Below are positions 1 to 9,218 of a stretch of 64,000 nt of DNA, piece by piece. The position numbers and the translations under genes are program-made. The stretch's first letter is position 1. Every line of letters starts with the position of its first letter. The notes beneath the pieces are model-generated. The model searched no databases. It saw only the letters and a program-made list of their open reading frames with translations, and was not told the origin of the DNA. The stretch lies in the NCBI RefSeq assembly GCF_900101505.1, contig NZ_FMZI01000006.1, positions 62,001 through 126,000 on the forward strand, given 5' to 3'. Origin of the DNA: Antarctobacter albus. GTDB taxonomy: Bacteria > Pseudomonadota > Alphaproteobacteria > Rhodobacterales > Rhodobacteraceae.

Positions 1-387
1 CAGCCCGCCAAAGGCCAGCGCCGCCCCGGCCCAGCGCAGGGCCGGAGGGCGCTCTCCGCCGATCAGGCTGCCGCCGAACATGGTCACCTGGACCGTCCCG
101 AAGAGGATCAGCGCCCCAAGGCCCGCGTCCAGCGCCACATAGGCCACCGAGAACCCATAGATGTAGAGAACCAGCCCAAGCACCCCGGCCACCCGTCCGG
201 CGCCGCCCAGCGCAATTCGTCCGCGCAGCACCAGCCCCAGCAGCACCAGCATCGCCGCACCGGACCACAGGCGGATGGTGCCGAAACTCACCGCGTCGAT
301 CCCGCCCGCGGCCAGGGCAGCCCGGTTCAGGACAGAGTTCGCGGCAAAAGCCACCATTGTCAGGGCGATCAGAAGAAACAGGCGCAT
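1..387 (-). CDS. DMT/EamA-family transporter (partial, N-terminal part)
   Basis: The gene begins at ATG 387 and runs leftwards off the window, so only the first 129 codons are present. The visible protein starts MRLFLLIALTMVAFAANSVL and alternates hydrophobic segments with short polar loops, as in the drug/metabolite transporter superfamily; an N-terminal Asn-Ser-Val-Leu-Asn-Arg stretch after the first helix is typical of EamA repeats. Such proteins usually have ten helices in two repeats and export metabolites across the inner membrane. The substrate cannot be told. About 110 bp separate it from smc, which is also on the minus strand and upstream of it. Confidence 0.8.
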   Translation of the reverse strand, partial: MRLFLLIALTMVAFAANSVLNRAALAAGGIDAVSFGTIRLWSGAAMLVLLGLVLRGRIALGGAGRVAGVLGLVLYIYGFSVAYVALDAGLGALILFGTVQVTMFGGSLIGGERPPALRWAGAALAFGGL

Positions 388-496
388 GGGATACCGTAGC
401 GGAGAACCGGATCAAAGGAACAGCCCGCCCTACATGGCGCAATTGGCCCGTGGCGAAAACCCTTTGACGTGAACGTGACGGCGCCGTGTGCCTGGT

Positions 497-3400
497 TCAG
501 GCCACAAGGCTCTCGGCGCGCTTGAGGTCGACCGAGACAAGCTGGCTGACGCCCTGCTCCTGCATGGTCACGCCGAACAGCCGGTCCATCCGCGCCATCG
601 TCACCGCGTGGTGGGTGATGATCAGGAACCGCGTGTCCGTGCGACGGCACATCTCGTCCAGCATGTCGCAGAACCGGGTCACGTTGGCATCGTCCAGCGG
701 CGCGTCCACCTCGTCCAGCACACAGATCGGCGAGGGGTTGGCCATGAAGACCGCAAAGATCAGCGCCAGGCAGGTCAGGGTCTGTTCACCGCCAGACATC
801 AGCGACAGGGTCGACAGTTTCTTGCCCGGTGGCTGGCACATGATCTCCAGCCCGGCCTCCAGCGGGTCGTCGCTTTCGACCATCATCAGGCTGGCCTCGC
901 CGCCGCCGAAAAGATGGGTAAACAGCATCGAGAAATTGCTGTTCACCTGCTCGAAAGCGGTCAGCAGGCGTTCACGCCCTTCGCGGTTGAGGCTGGCAAT
1001 GCCCGAGCGCAGCGTCTTGACCGCCTCTTCGAGGTCGGATTTTTCCGCCACCAGCGTGTCATGCTCTTCCTGCACTTCCTTGGCGTCTTCCTCGGCACGC
1101 AGGTTGACCGCACCCAAGGCATCGCGTTGGCGTTTCAGGCGCGACACCTCGGCCTCGATCTTGTCCGAGGCGGGCATCTGGTCCGGGTCCACGTCCAATT
1201 GCTCCAAGAGCGTCGCCGGCGTGGTTTCCAACTCGTCGGTGATGCGCTCTGCGGCGGCCTCGACGGTTTCGCGGGCGGCCTCGGCCCGTGCCTCGGCCCG
1301 CGCCCGCGCCTCTCTCGCCTCACCGGCCTGACGTTCGGCGTCGCGTTCGGCGGTGATCGCCTCGCGCAGGGCGCTTTCAGCCGCCGACAATGCATCGCTG
1401 GCCGCCGCCTTGCGGTCTTCGGCCGTTTCCATCGCGCCGGTCAGGTCGTCGCGCTGCGCCTCCAACTCGCCGGGGACCTCCTCGGCCTGGGCCAGTTCCG
1501 CTTCGCTCTCGGCCTTGCGCTCGGCCAGTTCGGTGGCGCGTTTCTCGGCGGTTTCCAGGCGATGGCGCCAGCCCGACAGGTCCTTGGTCACCTGCTGGGC
1601 GCGCCCCTTGCGGGCCTCGCCGTCGCGGCGCAACTCGTCATGGGCAGAGCGGCGGGCCATCATGGTCATCCGCGCGGCCTCGACCGTCATCTTGATGTCT
1701 TCGGCCTGCGCGCGCGCCTCTTCGAGATCGTCCAACCCTTCGAGTGCGCGCTCGGCCTCTTTCAGCTGGCCGCGTGCCGCGCCGGCCTCGTCCTCGTAGC
1801 GCTTGACCGACAGGCTCGCGCTTTCCACCTTGCCCTCGGCCATGTCGCGTTCGGCCTCGGCGCGGCTTTGCGCCCGGGCGGCCTCTGTCACGGCCTGATC
1901 CGCCGCGCGCCGTGCCGCGCGCGCCGCCTTGTCGGCCTCGGTCAGCGCGCTCAACTGCGCCACCAGCGCCTCATGCGCGGCCTGCGTCCCTTCGAGCTGC
2001 GCCGAGGCGCGGGCCATTTCCTGTTTCAACCCTTCCAGCCGGTTAAGCTGTTCCAGCCGCAGCGCCGCCGCCGAGGGCTGATCCTCGGCCCAGGCGCGAT
2101 AGCCGTCCCAGCGCCAGAGATCGCCCTCCAGCGTCACCAGACGCTGACCGGGTTTCAGCAAGGCCTGCAGGCGCGGGCCATCCTCGGGGTCCACCAAGCC
2201 GATCTGGCTCAGCCGCCGTTCCAGCACGTCGGGAACAGAGACATGGCCCGCCAGCGGCGAGGCGCCATCGGGGAGCGGCTGCGTGGTGTCGTAGGCCGCC
2301 AACACGACCCAGCCGGTCGGCCCGTCGCCCTCGACCTCGGGGGCGCGCAGGTCGTCCGACAGCGCCGCACCCAGTGCCTTTTCATAGCCCTGTTCCACCT
2401 GCAGCCGATCCAGGATCTGCCCGCCCTCGGCGGTGTCGCGGTCCAACAAGCGGGCCAGCGCCGTCACCTCGGCCCGCAGGGCATTCATCTGGCCCTCGGC
2501 CTCGGAGCGTTCCCCACGCGCCTCGGCTTCGCGGGCCTGCGTATCGGCACGGGCGGCCTCGGCCTCGGTCAGGGTTACCTCGGCCTGCTCCGCCGCCTCC
2601 TGCGCCTCGGCCAGGCGGGCCTGCGCGGCCTCTGCCGCCTCGCGCGACCGGGCCTGTGCCTCCTTGGCGGTGTCGACCGTGGCACGCGCCCGGGCGGCCT
2701 CGCTTTCGTTCCGCTCAACCGTCTTGCGGCAATCGGCGAGGTAGCGCTGCGCGGATTGGTGGCGCGCGGACAGACGGGCGACATCCTCTGTCTGCTGTTC
2801 CAGCTCCGCCTCGCGGGCCTGCAACACGCCCGAGGCTTCGCGTGCAGCCTCATGCGCCTCGGCCAGCCGGTCCTCGTGCCCTTCCGAGGCCTTGGCAAGC
2901 TCTCGGGCCTCCCATTCCAGCCGCTCGATGGTCTCTCCGGCGTCGCGGTTCAGCCCCGCCTCGCGGTCCATGTCACGGACCAGTTGGGCGATCCGGTTGC
3001 GCAGGGTCTCGATCCGGGCCAGCGCCTGCTTTTCCTGATCGGACAGCGTGTCACGCTGGACGATCAATCGCTGCAGAACGGCCGCCGCGATTGCCTCTTC
3101 CTCGCGGAGGGGCGGCAGGGTTTCTTCGCGCTCGGCCCGGGTCTTTTCGGCGGCACGCGCCGCGGTTTCCGCCTGCGCGGCCCGTGTCACCGTCTCGCGC
3201 AATGCAGCCTCTGCCGCGGCACGGGCATCGTCAGCCTCGCGCCAGCGGCGATACAACAACATGCCCTCGGCCTGGCGCAGTTCGGTCCCGATGGCCCGAT
3301 AGCGCGCCGCCTGCCGGGCCTGTTTGGCCAGCGCGGCCAATTGTCCAGCCAGTTGCTCAACCACATCATCGACCCGCAACAAGTTCGCTTCGGTGTTCTT

Positions 3401-3952
3401 CAGCTTCAGCTCGGCCTCGTGCCGACGCTGGTACAACCCGCCGATCCCGGCGGCATCCTCCAGCACCTTGCGTCGGTTCTTGGGCTTGGCGTTGATCAAC
3501 TCGCTGATCTGCCCCTGCCGGACCAGTGCCGGGGAATGCGCCCCGGTCGCCGCGTCCGCGAACAGCATCTGCACGTCGCGCGCCCGCGTGTCCTTGGAGT
3601 TGACCTTGTAGGCGCTGCCGACGTCACGGGTGATGCGGCGCACGATTTCCAGATGATCGTGGTCGTTGAACCCCGCCGGGGCCAGACGGTCGGCGTTGTC
3701 GATATGCAGGCTGACCTCGGCAAAGTTGCGGGCGGGCCGCGACGAGGCGCCGGCAAAGATCACGTCCTCCATCCCGCCGCCACGCATCGCCTTGGCCCGG
3801 GTTTCGCCCATGACCCAGCGCAGCGCCTCCAAAAGGTTGGACTTGCCACAGCCGTTGGGACCGACCACGCCGGTCAGCCCGTCGTTGATGATCAGGTCCG
3901 TCGGATCGACGAAGCTCTTGAAGCCGGTGAGTCTGAGTCTGGAAAAGCGCAA
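497..3952 (-). CDS. smc: Chromosome segregation protein SMC
   Basis: A 1151-residue SMC ATPase that organises and segregates the chromosome, normally with ScpA and ScpB (not in this window). Visible architecture: Walker A GPNGCGKSN at residues 31-39 in the N-terminal head; long charged, Ala/Glu/Arg-rich coiled coil; a less charged, non-coiled hinge around residues 510-650; second coiled coil; then the ABC signature LMSGGEQTL at about 1051-1059 and Walker B ICVLDE at about 1076-1081 in the C-terminal head. Length matches alphaproteobacterial SMC. The start MRFSRLRLTGFKSF is the conserved N-terminus. The coding strand is so GC-biased at third positions that a long open frame also runs antisense (488-4072); it is a shadow. 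Confidence 0.97.
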   Translation of the reverse strand: MRFSRLRLTGFKSFVDPTDLIINDGLTGVVGPNGCGKSNLLEALRWVMGETRAKAMRGGGMEDVIFAGASSRPARNFAEVSLHIDNADRLAPAGFNDHDHLEIVRRITRDVGSAYKVNSKDTRARDVQMLFADAATGAHSPALVRQGQISELINAKPKNRRKVLEDAAGIGGLYQRRHEAELKLKNTEANLLRVDDVVEQLAGQLAALAKQARQAARYRAIGTELRQAEGMLLYRRWREADDARAAAEAALRETVTRAAQAETAARAAEKTRAEREETLPPLREEEAIAAAVLQRLIVQRDTLSDQEKQALARIETLRNRIAQLVRDMDREAGLNRDAGETIERLEWEARELAKASEGHEDRLAEAHEAAREASGVLQAREAELEQQTEDVARLSARHQSAQRYLADCRKTVERNESEAARARATVDTAKEAQARSREAAEAAQARLAEAQEAAEQAEVTLTEAEAARADTQAREAEARGERSEAEGQMNALRAEVTALARLLDRDTAEGGQILDRLQVEQGYEKALGAALSDDLRAPEVEGDGPTGWVVLAAYDTTQPLPDGASPLAGHVSVPDVLERRLSQIGLVDPEDGPRLQALLKPGQRLVTLEGDLWRWDGYRAWAEDQPSAAALRLEQLNRLEGLKQEMARASAQLEGTQAAHEALVAQLSALTEADKAARAARRAADQAVTEAARAQSRAEAERDMAEGKVESASLSVKRYEDEAGAARGQLKEAERALEGLDDLEEARAQAEDIKMTVEAARMTMMARRSAHDELRRDGEARKGRAQQVTKDLSGWRHRLETAEKRATELAERKAESEAELAQAEEVPGELEAQRDDLTGAMETAEDRKAAASDALSAAESALREAITAERDAERQAGEAREARARAEARAEAARETVEAAAERITDELETTPATLLEQLDVDPDQMPASDKIEAEVSRLKRQRDALGAVNLRAEEDAKEVQEEHDTLVAEKSDLEEAVKTLRSGIASLNREGRERLLTAFEQVNSNFSMLFTHLFGGGEASLMMVESDDPLEAGLEIMCQPPGKKLSTLSLMSGGEQTLTCLALIFAVFMANPSPICVLDEVDAPLDDANVTRFCDMLDEMCRRTDTRFLIITHHAVTMARMDRLFGVTMQEQGVSQLVSVDLKRAESLVA

Positions 3953-4068
3953 TGGGCCATGTCCGATTCCGGGATTGGACCTCAGCCTGCGCTTTCGGGG
4001 GGTGCCGAGTCAAGGAAAGGACGCCCCATATGGCGGCTTCGCACCACTTCTCCACAAGATATTGCGAC

Positions 4069-4476
4069 CTAACGCCGGCCTGCGCCGCAATCCAAGACCA
4101 AACCGCGCCGGGTCGCTCGCGGGGCGGGTTCATCAATGGCACATTGGATGGTGCGGGGCCGTCGGGGCATTTGCGGTGCAGGTTTGCCGTCGCAGGACAA
4201 TCCGATCCACATCATCGCCGGATCGCCCTCGACCCACTTGGCGCGGCAACCGGTTTCGATCTGCGCCGCGATGCCGGCCTTGCGAGCGATCTCTTCGAAC
4301 CGGGGCAACCATTCCGGGGAGGTGCGTGTGGCCTCGACCAAGGGGCCGCGGAACCTAAGGCTAAAGCGTGATCCTTCGACCGAGCGCATGTGTTTCTCTG
4401 CTCCATAAAAACCCGGCCCCGCCGATGCGCATCCGACGAGGCCGAGCAGAAGAAGAACACAGGGATAACCGCGCAT
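4069..4476 (-). CDS. Small putative lipoprotein, function unknown
   Basis: A 135-residue protein that I do not recognise. From ATG 4476 it begins MRGYPCVLLLLGLVGCASAG: a short positive N-terminus, hydrophobic core and a lipobox LVGC, so Cys16 is the likely lipidated residue and the protein probably sits in the inner or outer membrane facing the periplasm. An upstream in-frame ATG at 4545 would bury the signal peptide and is rejected. The mature part has three further cysteines (in ETGCRAKW, LSCDGK and IQCAID), so disulfides are possible. It lies upstream of smc on the same strand with about 115 bp between them. Confidence 0.65.
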   Translation of the reverse strand: MRGYPCVLLLLGLVGCASAGPGFYGAEKHMRSVEGSRFSLRFRGPLVEATRTSPEWLPRFEEIARKAGIAAQIETGCRAKWVEGDPAMMWIGLSCDGKPAPQMPRRPRTIQCAIDEPAPRATRRGLVLDCGAGRR

Positions 4477-4557
4477 GGCCAATTCTGGCCTGAACCTGGT
4501 TACGAAGTGGTTAATCCCGTCATGTGTGGCGTGCATGGCGGGCAATCGACGCCACCC

Positions 4558-4603
4558 TTTACATTCTTATTTTAGAATGTATATTACATTCCATCTGATG
4601 AAT
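4558..4603 (+). promoter_or_regulatory. Promoter with two ATTC-N8-GAAT operators
   Basis: A strikingly AT-rich island in GC-rich DNA, 29 bp before the start of the membrane protein gene. Probable -35 TTTACA (4558-4563) and -10 TATATT (4580-4585), 16-bp spacer. Two perfect palindromic sites ATTC-N8-GAAT lie at 4563-4578 (inside the spacer) and 4588-4603 (over the expected start point), 25 bp apart. I recall this motif as that of SqrR/BigR-type ArsR repressors, which release DNA on reaction with persulfides. The same motif recurs at 29888 and 31712. The sites are seen; the regulator is inferred. Confidence 0.7.
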
Positions 4604-4631
4604 GTTTACCTGCATGTCACAGGAGGCCCTC

Positions 4632-5843
4632 ATGGCCAACGCAGCACAAAGACCCGCAGACAGCTATTCCCCGATCTACTTTCTCGCCTCGCTGGGCGCC
4701 GGCGGCATCGCGGTCAGTTTCTTCATGTTCCTCATGTTCTGGGTGCCCCACCCCGGCCAGCCCGTCCCGGTGTTCGAAGACATCATGGCCGCCTGGGCCA
4801 AAGGCGGCCCCTACATTCAGGCCGCAATCTTGATCGCGATGGCGGGCATTGCCGGCTTTGCCTTTCTCAACATCAAGTCGCTGATCTGGAACCTTGCGTC
4901 CTACAGCGCCTTCAAGAAGGGCCCGGCCTACGAAGAGCTGCGCAATTCCAACGCCGAATCCACACTTCTTGCGATGCCGCTGGCGCTGGCAATGTCGGTG
5001 AACGTCGGTTTCATCATCGGCCTCGTCTTCGTGCCCCAACTCTGGAACGTGGTGGAATACCTGTTCCCCTTGGCCATGATCGGCTTTGGCCTGATTGCCG
5101 TGATCGCCTTCCGTCTGATCGGTGATTTCCTGGGCCGCGTGCTGGCCAAGGGTGGGCTGTTCGACGTGACCGCGCATAACTCCTTCGCGCAGCTCACCCC
5201 GGCCTTCGCGCTGTCGATGATCGCGGTCGGCTTTGCCGCCCCCGCCGCCATGAGCACAAGCGCCACGACCGTCGGTGTCGCCCTGGTGATCTCGACCATC
5301 CTCGGCACCATCGCGGTTCTCTACGCCGCGTTTGCCAGCATCACGGCCTTCGGCTCGATGTTGCAGCATGGCACCGCGCGCGAAGCCGGCCCGACCCTGA
5401 TGATCATCGTTCCGATCGTCACCGTGTTGGGAATCATGTTCCTGCGCCAGGATCACGGGCTGCACACCAGCTTTGACGCACATGGCAACGCCGGCGAAAC
5501 GATGGTCTTCCTTGCCCGCCTGCTGGGCATCCAGCTGGCCTTCCTTGGCCTCGGGGCAGTGGTGCTCAAGGCGCAGGGGTACTTCAGCGACTTCGTGATG
5601 GGGTCCAAGACCTCGCCGGGCTCCTACGCCCTGGTATGCCCCTTCGTGGCCCTGGCAGTGATGATCCACTTCTTTGCCAACAAGGGTCTGGTCGCAGCCG
5701 GTGTCGTGGACAAGTTCGACCTTGCCTACTGGGGCGTCACCGGGCTGGCCATCGCGTCGCAGGTGGTTGCCATCGCCCTGGTGCTGCGCCTGAACCGCCA
5801 GCACTTTGCCAAGGCAACCCCCGCAGCGGTTCCGGCCGAGTAA
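4632..5843 (+). CDS. Ten-helix inner-membrane protein, TsoY-like
   Basis: A 403-residue integral membrane protein with about ten hydrophobic helices and short loops; the N-terminus MANAAQRPADSYSPIYFLAS is cytoplasmic-looking. Start ATG 4632 follows AGGAGG (4621-4626) at ideal spacing. It resembles a family I know as TsoY, some members of which carry selenocysteine; no in-frame TGA is present here. That family assignment is from memory and tentative. The promoter carries two ATTC-N8-GAAT operators like those before the sulfide:quinone oxidoreductase and SulP genes at 29.9 and 31.8 kb, which suggests a role in sulfur-compound handling or transport. It appears monocistronic, with a strong terminator 34 bp downstream. 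Confidence 0.6.
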   Translation: MANAAQRPADSYSPIYFLASLGAGGIAVSFFMFLMFWVPHPGQPVPVFEDIMAAWAKGGPYIQAAILIAMAGIAGFAFLNIKSLIWNLASYSAFKKGPAYEELRNSNAESTLLAMPLALAMSVNVGFIIGLVFVPQLWNVVEYLFPLAMIGFGLIAVIAFRLIGDFLGRVLAKGGLFDVTAHNSFAQLTPAFALSMIAVGFAAPAAMSTSATTVGVALVISTILGTIAVLYAAFASITAFGSMLQHGTAREAGPTLMIIVPIVTVLGIMFLRQDHGLHTSFDAHGNAGETMVFLARLLGIQLAFLGLGAVVLKAQGYFSDFVMGSKTSPGSYALVCPFVALAVMIHFFANKGLVAAGVVDKFDLAYWGVTGLAIASQVVAIALVLRLNRQHFAKATPAAVPAE

Positions 5844-5876
5844 CATCTCCTCCAAATCCTTGGCCGGATTCATGGG

Positions 5877-5902
5877 CCGGACCTTCGGGTCCGGTCTTTT
5901 TT
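5877..5902 (+). terminator. Rho-independent terminator after the TsoY-like gene
   Basis: Perfect 7-bp stem CCGGACC/GGTCCGG closed by a TTCG tetraloop, followed within two bases by six T (5897-5902). It ends the 4632-5843 transcript. Confidence 0.9.
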
Positions 5903-5919
5903 CTTGCCGCCAAGGCGGC

Positions 5920-5969
5920 GCCGGGGGCTCTGCCCCCGGACCCCCGAAGAATTTCGTGCCCAAAGAAAC
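5920..5969 (+). repeat. Intergenic hairpin repeat (Rhodobacteraceae type), copy 1
   Basis: GC-rich hairpin CCGGGGGC-TCT-GCCCCCGG, then ACCCCCG, an AATTTC stretch and CCCAAAGAAAC. It has the layout of the copies at 15096, 41251 and 62791: GC palindrome, then a TATTTTC-like stretch, then an A-rich CAAGAA-like tail. It lies between convergent genes. Family membership is judged by eye. Confidence 0.5.
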
Positions 5970-6004
5970 ACGGGACGTTGTGAATCGCGCCCAACGCAGG
6001 ACGT

Positions 6005-6814
6005 CTAGAAGTTGACCGTGACGTCCGGGAGTTTCAGCGACTTGACGAGGTCACGCACCTCTTGCCGGGCCGCGATGTTCGAAAGGCTCAGGCTGCGCAC
6101 GCCGATGTCGCGCAGGTCCAGCAGGGTCAACCCGCGCGGGAACAGCTCTCGGAACACAACCCGTTCCGAGAAGCCGGGCGCAACGCGAAAGCCGATCCGC
6201 TTTGACAGGGTTGCGACCGCCTTTTCCATCTTGGCCTTGTTGATCATCTGCTGGGCACCGATCCGGTTGCGCAGCACGATCCAGTCCATCGGCTGCAGCC
6301 CGGCCTGTGCCCGGAGCTGACGCGCCGACCAGACCATCTCGGCATAGACCGACGGGCCGGCGATGGTCTCGCCGTCGCCCTCGATCCGGGCAAGAAGGTC
6401 GAAATCGACGAAACTGTCGTTCAGGGGCGTCACCAGCGTATCCGCCAGCGAATGCGCCACCTGCGCCAAACGGGTGTAGGCGCCGGGGCAGTCGATGATG
6501 ATGAAGTCGGACTTGGGCTCCAGCTCTGCGACCGCGCGGCTGAGGCGGTTGTCGGCGGCCTGCTCACCCGCCGCGAGGGCAGCGGGATCGGCCTCGGGCA
6601 AGGCCATGTACCCCGGCACGGGCAGGTCGTGTTCCTCTTTCTTCAGCCAGGCACGGCGGTTGGCAAGGTAGCGCCCCAGGCTCTGCTGACGCAGGTCCAG
6701 GTCCAGCGTCCAGACCCGATGATCCATGCGCGCAAGCGCCGTCGCGACATGCATCGCGATGGTCGACTTGCCCGCCCCGCCCTTTTCGTTCCCCACGACG
6801 ATGATATGTGCCAC
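6005..6814 (-). CDS. mipZ: MipZ-type division-positioning ATPase
   Basis: A 269-residue ParA/MinD-superfamily P-loop ATPase. Deviant Walker A KGGAGKST at residues 11-18, switch I-like DLDLRQQSLGRYL and Walker B-like FIIIDCPGAYT are visible. In alphaproteobacteria MipZ binds the ParB-origin complex at the poles and inhibits FtsZ polymerisation, so that the Z-ring forms at mid-cell; the protein fits in length and in the QSLGRYLANR segment. ParA proper is less likely because no ParB gene or parS-like repeat is adjacent. It sits just past the F0 ATP synthase operon on the same strand, after a hairpin. Confidence 0.88.
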   Translation of the reverse strand: MAHIIVVGNEKGGAGKSTIAMHVATALARMDHRVWTLDLDLRQQSLGRYLANRRAWLKKEEHDLPVPGYMALPEADPAALAAGEQAADNRLSRAVAELEPKSDFIIIDCPGAYTRLAQVAHSLADTLVTPLNDSFVDFDLLARIEGDGETIAGPSVYAEMVWSARQLRAQAGLQPMDWIVLRNRIGAQQMINKAKMEKAVATLSKRIGFRVAPGFSERVVFRELFPRGLTLLDLRDIGVRSLSLSNIAARQEVRDLVKSLKLPDVTVNF

Positions 6815-6911
6815 GCCTCAACCCTTGTTCTGGTGCGGCCGCGATGTCTCTCGCGGTCCGGTCTTGCTGCCTGTTCCGGCGATTAGGCCCACCGGGGGCC
6901 TGCAACGCGCA

Positions 6912-6935
6912 AGGCCCGGCACTTTGGCCGGGCCT
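6912..6935 (-). terminator. Hairpin ending the F0 ATP synthase operon
   Basis: Perfect 9-bp inverted repeat AGGCCCGGC/GCCGGGCCT with a 6-nt loop, 24 bp past the atpF stop on the minus strand. Only two T follow, so termination may be partial or Rho-aided. Confidence 0.6.
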
Positions 6936-6958
6936 CGTCACTGTCCCTCGGGACGCGG

Positions 6959-7519
6959 TCAGTGGAGCTTGGCGCTCACGTCTGCGATCGCGTCGTCGAT
7001 CAGTTTGCCCGCGCTGTCGGCAGTCATCTGCTCGGCCACCACGTTGCGCGCGGCAGCCACGGCCACGGCAGCGGCACGGTCGCGCACTTCCTTGACCGCT
7101 GCGGCCTCGGCCGATGCGATCTGGCCTTCGGCGGCCTGAAGGCGGCGGGCGATCGAGGCCTGGATGTCGGCCTTGGCCTGCTCGGCGGCCAGTTCGGCCT
7201 CCTGCTTGGCATGGGCAACGATGCGGTCGGCCTGGCCCTGAACTTCGCGCTGCTTGCGCTCGTAGCTCGCCAGCAACGACTGAGCTTCTTCACGCAGCTT
7301 ACGTGCCTCGTCCAGCTCGTCCTGAATGCCCTCGGCGCGCTTGTCCAGCAGGCCCATGAGCAGGCCCGGCACCTTGAAGTAGATCAGGACGCCGATGAAG
7401 ACGATGAAGCCAAGCAGCACCACGAAATCGGTGTTGCCCAGCGAAAAGAAGGGGCCGGATGCGGCGGCAGCCGGGGTCGCGGCCAGCGCTGCGATCACGG
7501 GAAGGATGAGTTTCTTCAT
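6959..7519 (-). CDS. atpF: F0F1 ATP synthase subunit b
   Basis: A 186-residue peripheral-stalk subunit. It has an N-terminal signal-like hydrophobic segment (about residues 1-20), a membrane helix at about 31-50 ([17 protein letters not shown]) and then a long, charged, Ala/Glu/Gln-rich coiled coil that reaches up to F1. Last gene of the atpI-B-E-X-F cluster, starting 4 bp after the b' gene ends, so the two stalk chains are probably made together. Subunit b rather than b' is assigned from gene order, as in Rhodobacter. Confidence 0.93.
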   Translation of the reverse strand: MKKLILPVIAALAATPAAAASGPFFSLGNTDFVVLLGFIVFIGVLIYFKVPGLLMGLLDKRAEGIQDELDEARKLREEAQSLLASYERKQREVQGQADRIVAHAKQEAELAAEQAKADIQASIARRLQAAEGQIASAEAAAVKEVRDRAAAVAVAAARNVVAEQMTADSAGKLIDDAIADVSAKLH

Positions 7520-7523
7520 AACC

Positions 7524-8075
7524 TTACCCTTTCAGCTGCGCGTCGACCGCAGCGGCGATCTTGGCGTCGTCGGCGGATGCCCCCAGGGCGGCCACGATGG
7601 CGCCTGCGGTGTCCTTGGCCACGACTTCGACATTTGCAAGGGCGCTGTCGCGGATCTCGGCGATGGCCTTCTCCGACCCGGCAGCCTTGGCCGCGATTTC
7701 CGCGTCGGCCTTTTCCATTGCGACGTCGAGGTCGGCCTTGATGTCGTCACGCGCCTTTTGCGCAATAACCTGGGCCTCGGCCCGGGCATCGGCAAGCGCC
7801 TTGTCATAAGCGGCTTCGGCCTCTTCGGCCTTGCGCTTGAGATCTTCGGCGGCGGCGATGTCGTTGGTGATCGTCCCCTGGCGTTCCGCCAGAACGGCCG
7901 CGATGCGCGGCAGGGCGATGCGGGCCAGCACAAAGTAGATCACGACCAGCGTGATCACCAGCCAGAAGACCTGGTTGCCGATCCAGTCACCGCAGAGCTG
8001 CGGCATCCCGACGGCAGAGCCGTGCGAGTCCACGCAGGTGCTGACGGCTTCGGCTCCGTGAGTTTCGGTCGCCAT
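7524..8075 (-). CDS. atpX: F0F1 ATP synthase subunit b'
   Basis: A 183-residue second b-type subunit, found in photosynthetic bacteria and alphaproteobacteria, where b and b' form a heterodimeric peripheral stalk. It has an N-terminal soluble stretch (about residues 1-30), one membrane helix (about 33-52, [20 protein letters not shown]) and a charged coiled coil ending in an Ala-rich tail. It lies between atpE and atpF on the minus strand, 85 bp after atpE. Clear SD GGAGG precedes the ATG. Confidence 0.93.
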   Translation of the reverse strand: MATETHGAEAVSTCVDSHGSAVGMPQLCGDWIGNQVFWLVITLVVIYFVLARIALPRIAAVLAERQGTITNDIAAAEDLKRKAEEAEAAYDKALADARAEAQVIAQKARDDIKADLDVAMEKADAEIAAKAAGSEKAIAEIRDSALANVEVVAKDTAGAIVAALGASADDAKIAAAVDAQLKG

Positions 8076-8160
8076 TTTGTCCTCCGTCGGAACTTGTCTC
8101 TACATCGGGCGGTCAGGCGTGCCTGACCGCCCGCGCGTAAGGATCGTTAAGTTCCGTGGA

Positions 8161-8382
8161 TCAGACGGCGAACATCAGCAGCAGCGAAACCAGGAACGAG
8201 AAGATGCCCAGTGCTTCCGCGAATGCGATGCCGATGAAGAGGGTGGCGGTCTGCGAAGCAGCTGCCGAGGGGTTGCGCAGGGCGCCGGCCAGGAAGTTGC
8301 CGGCAACGTTGCCCACACCGATGGCGGCTGCGCCCGAACCGATTGCTGCGAGACCGGCGCCGATGAAGTTGAGACCTTCCAT
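8161..8382 (-). CDS. atpE: F0F1 ATP synthase subunit c
   Basis: A 73-residue double-helix hairpin that forms the rotating c-ring. Helix 1 carries the Gly/Ala packing motif ([16 protein letters not shown]), a polar loop RNPS joins the helices, and Glu56 in FAEALGIF is the proton-binding carboxylate. I take ATG 8382 ([10 protein letters not shown]), preceded by AAGGAG; an upstream in-frame ATG at 8454 would add 24 polar residues not found in the family. The Glu and normal loop suggest a proton-type ring. Confidence 0.96.
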   Translation of the reverse strand: MEGLNFIGAGLAAIGSGAAAIGVGNVAGNFLAGALRNPSAAASQTATLFIGIAFAEALGIFSFLVSLLLMFAV

Positions 8383-8459
8383 TGTGTATCTCCTTACGAT
8401 TGGAAGTTTCTGTATCGAGGTGTTCTGTGCGGTAGGATGGGTCGTCCGACCCATCTGCC

Positions 8460-9218
8460 TTAGTGATGCGGATGCAGTGCGTCCTTGAGGTAGACGCAGG
8501 TCAGGATCGTGAAGACGTAGGCCTGGATGAAGGCCACCAGGATCTCAAGGCCGTACATCGCCGTGATTGCCAGCACCGAAATCGGCGAGATGGCGGCGAT
8601 TGCGGCAAACCCCGCGAAGACCTTGATCACGGCGTGGCCCGCCATGACGTTACCCGCAAGACGAATGGAATGGCTGACCGGACGCACGAAGTACGAGATC
8701 AGTTCGATCAGGGCCAGGACCGGGCGCAGCGCCAAGGGTGCGCTGGAGACCCAGAAAAGGCTCAGGAAACCGGCGCCGTTCTTGACGAAGCCCAGCACGG
8801 TCACGGTCAGGAAGACCGAGAGCGCCAGAACCACGGTGACGGCGAAATGCGAGGTCGTGGTGAAGCTCATCGGGATCAGGCCAAGGAAGTTGGCGAAGAC
8901 GATGAACATGAACAGGGTCATGATGTAGGGGAAGTACTTCAGCCCGTCCTTGCCGGTCACGTCCTCGACCATCTTGTAGACGAAACCGTAGGCCAGTTCG
9001 GCCACCGACTGCGACCGCGACGGCACGATGGCGCGCTTGGAGGTGCCCAGAACCATCATCAGGACAACGGCGACGATGGCCAGGAACAGCCAGAGCGTCA
9101 CGTTGGTGATGGTGAACATGCCCACTTCACCGTGGCCGAACAGCGGCTTGACGATGAACTGGTCCATCGGGTGGAACACCAGGCCGCCGTCTGCCGTTTC
9201 TGCGCTTTCAGTCGCCAT
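8460..9218 (-). CDS. atpB: F0F1 ATP synthase subunit a
   Basis: A 252-residue polytopic membrane subunit that forms the proton half-channels against the c-ring. The essential arginine is in [13 protein letters not shown], and the C-terminal [20 protein letters not shown] helix is the family signature. Start ATG 9218 is preceded by GAGGGGAAA; an in-frame ATG five codons upstream (9233) is possible but leaves a poorer site. The start overlaps the end of atpI by 11 bp, implying translational coupling. Confidence 0.95.
   Translation of the reverse strand: MATESAETADGGLVFHPMDQFIVKPLFGHGEVGMFTITNVTLWLFLAIVAVVLMMVLGTSKRAIVPSRSQSVAELAYGFVYKMVEDVTGKDGLKYFPYIMTLFMFIVFANFLGLIPMSFTTTSHFAVTVVLALSVFLTVTVLGFVKNGAGFLSLFWVSSAPLALRPVLALIELISYFVRPVSHSIRLAGNVMAGHAVIKVFAGFAAIAAISPISVLAITAMYGLEILVAFIQAYVFTILTCVYLKDALHPHH

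Noticed and set aside
488-4072. Very long open frame on the plus strand antisense to smc
   Set aside because: It exists because the GC-rich third positions of smc leave few stops in that frame; its translation is His/Arg/Gly/Leu-rich with no domain, and the minus-strand SMC has all catalytic motifs.
4632-5843. Selenocysteine in the TsoY-like protein
   Set aside because: The frame has no internal TGA; the single stop is the terminal TAA.
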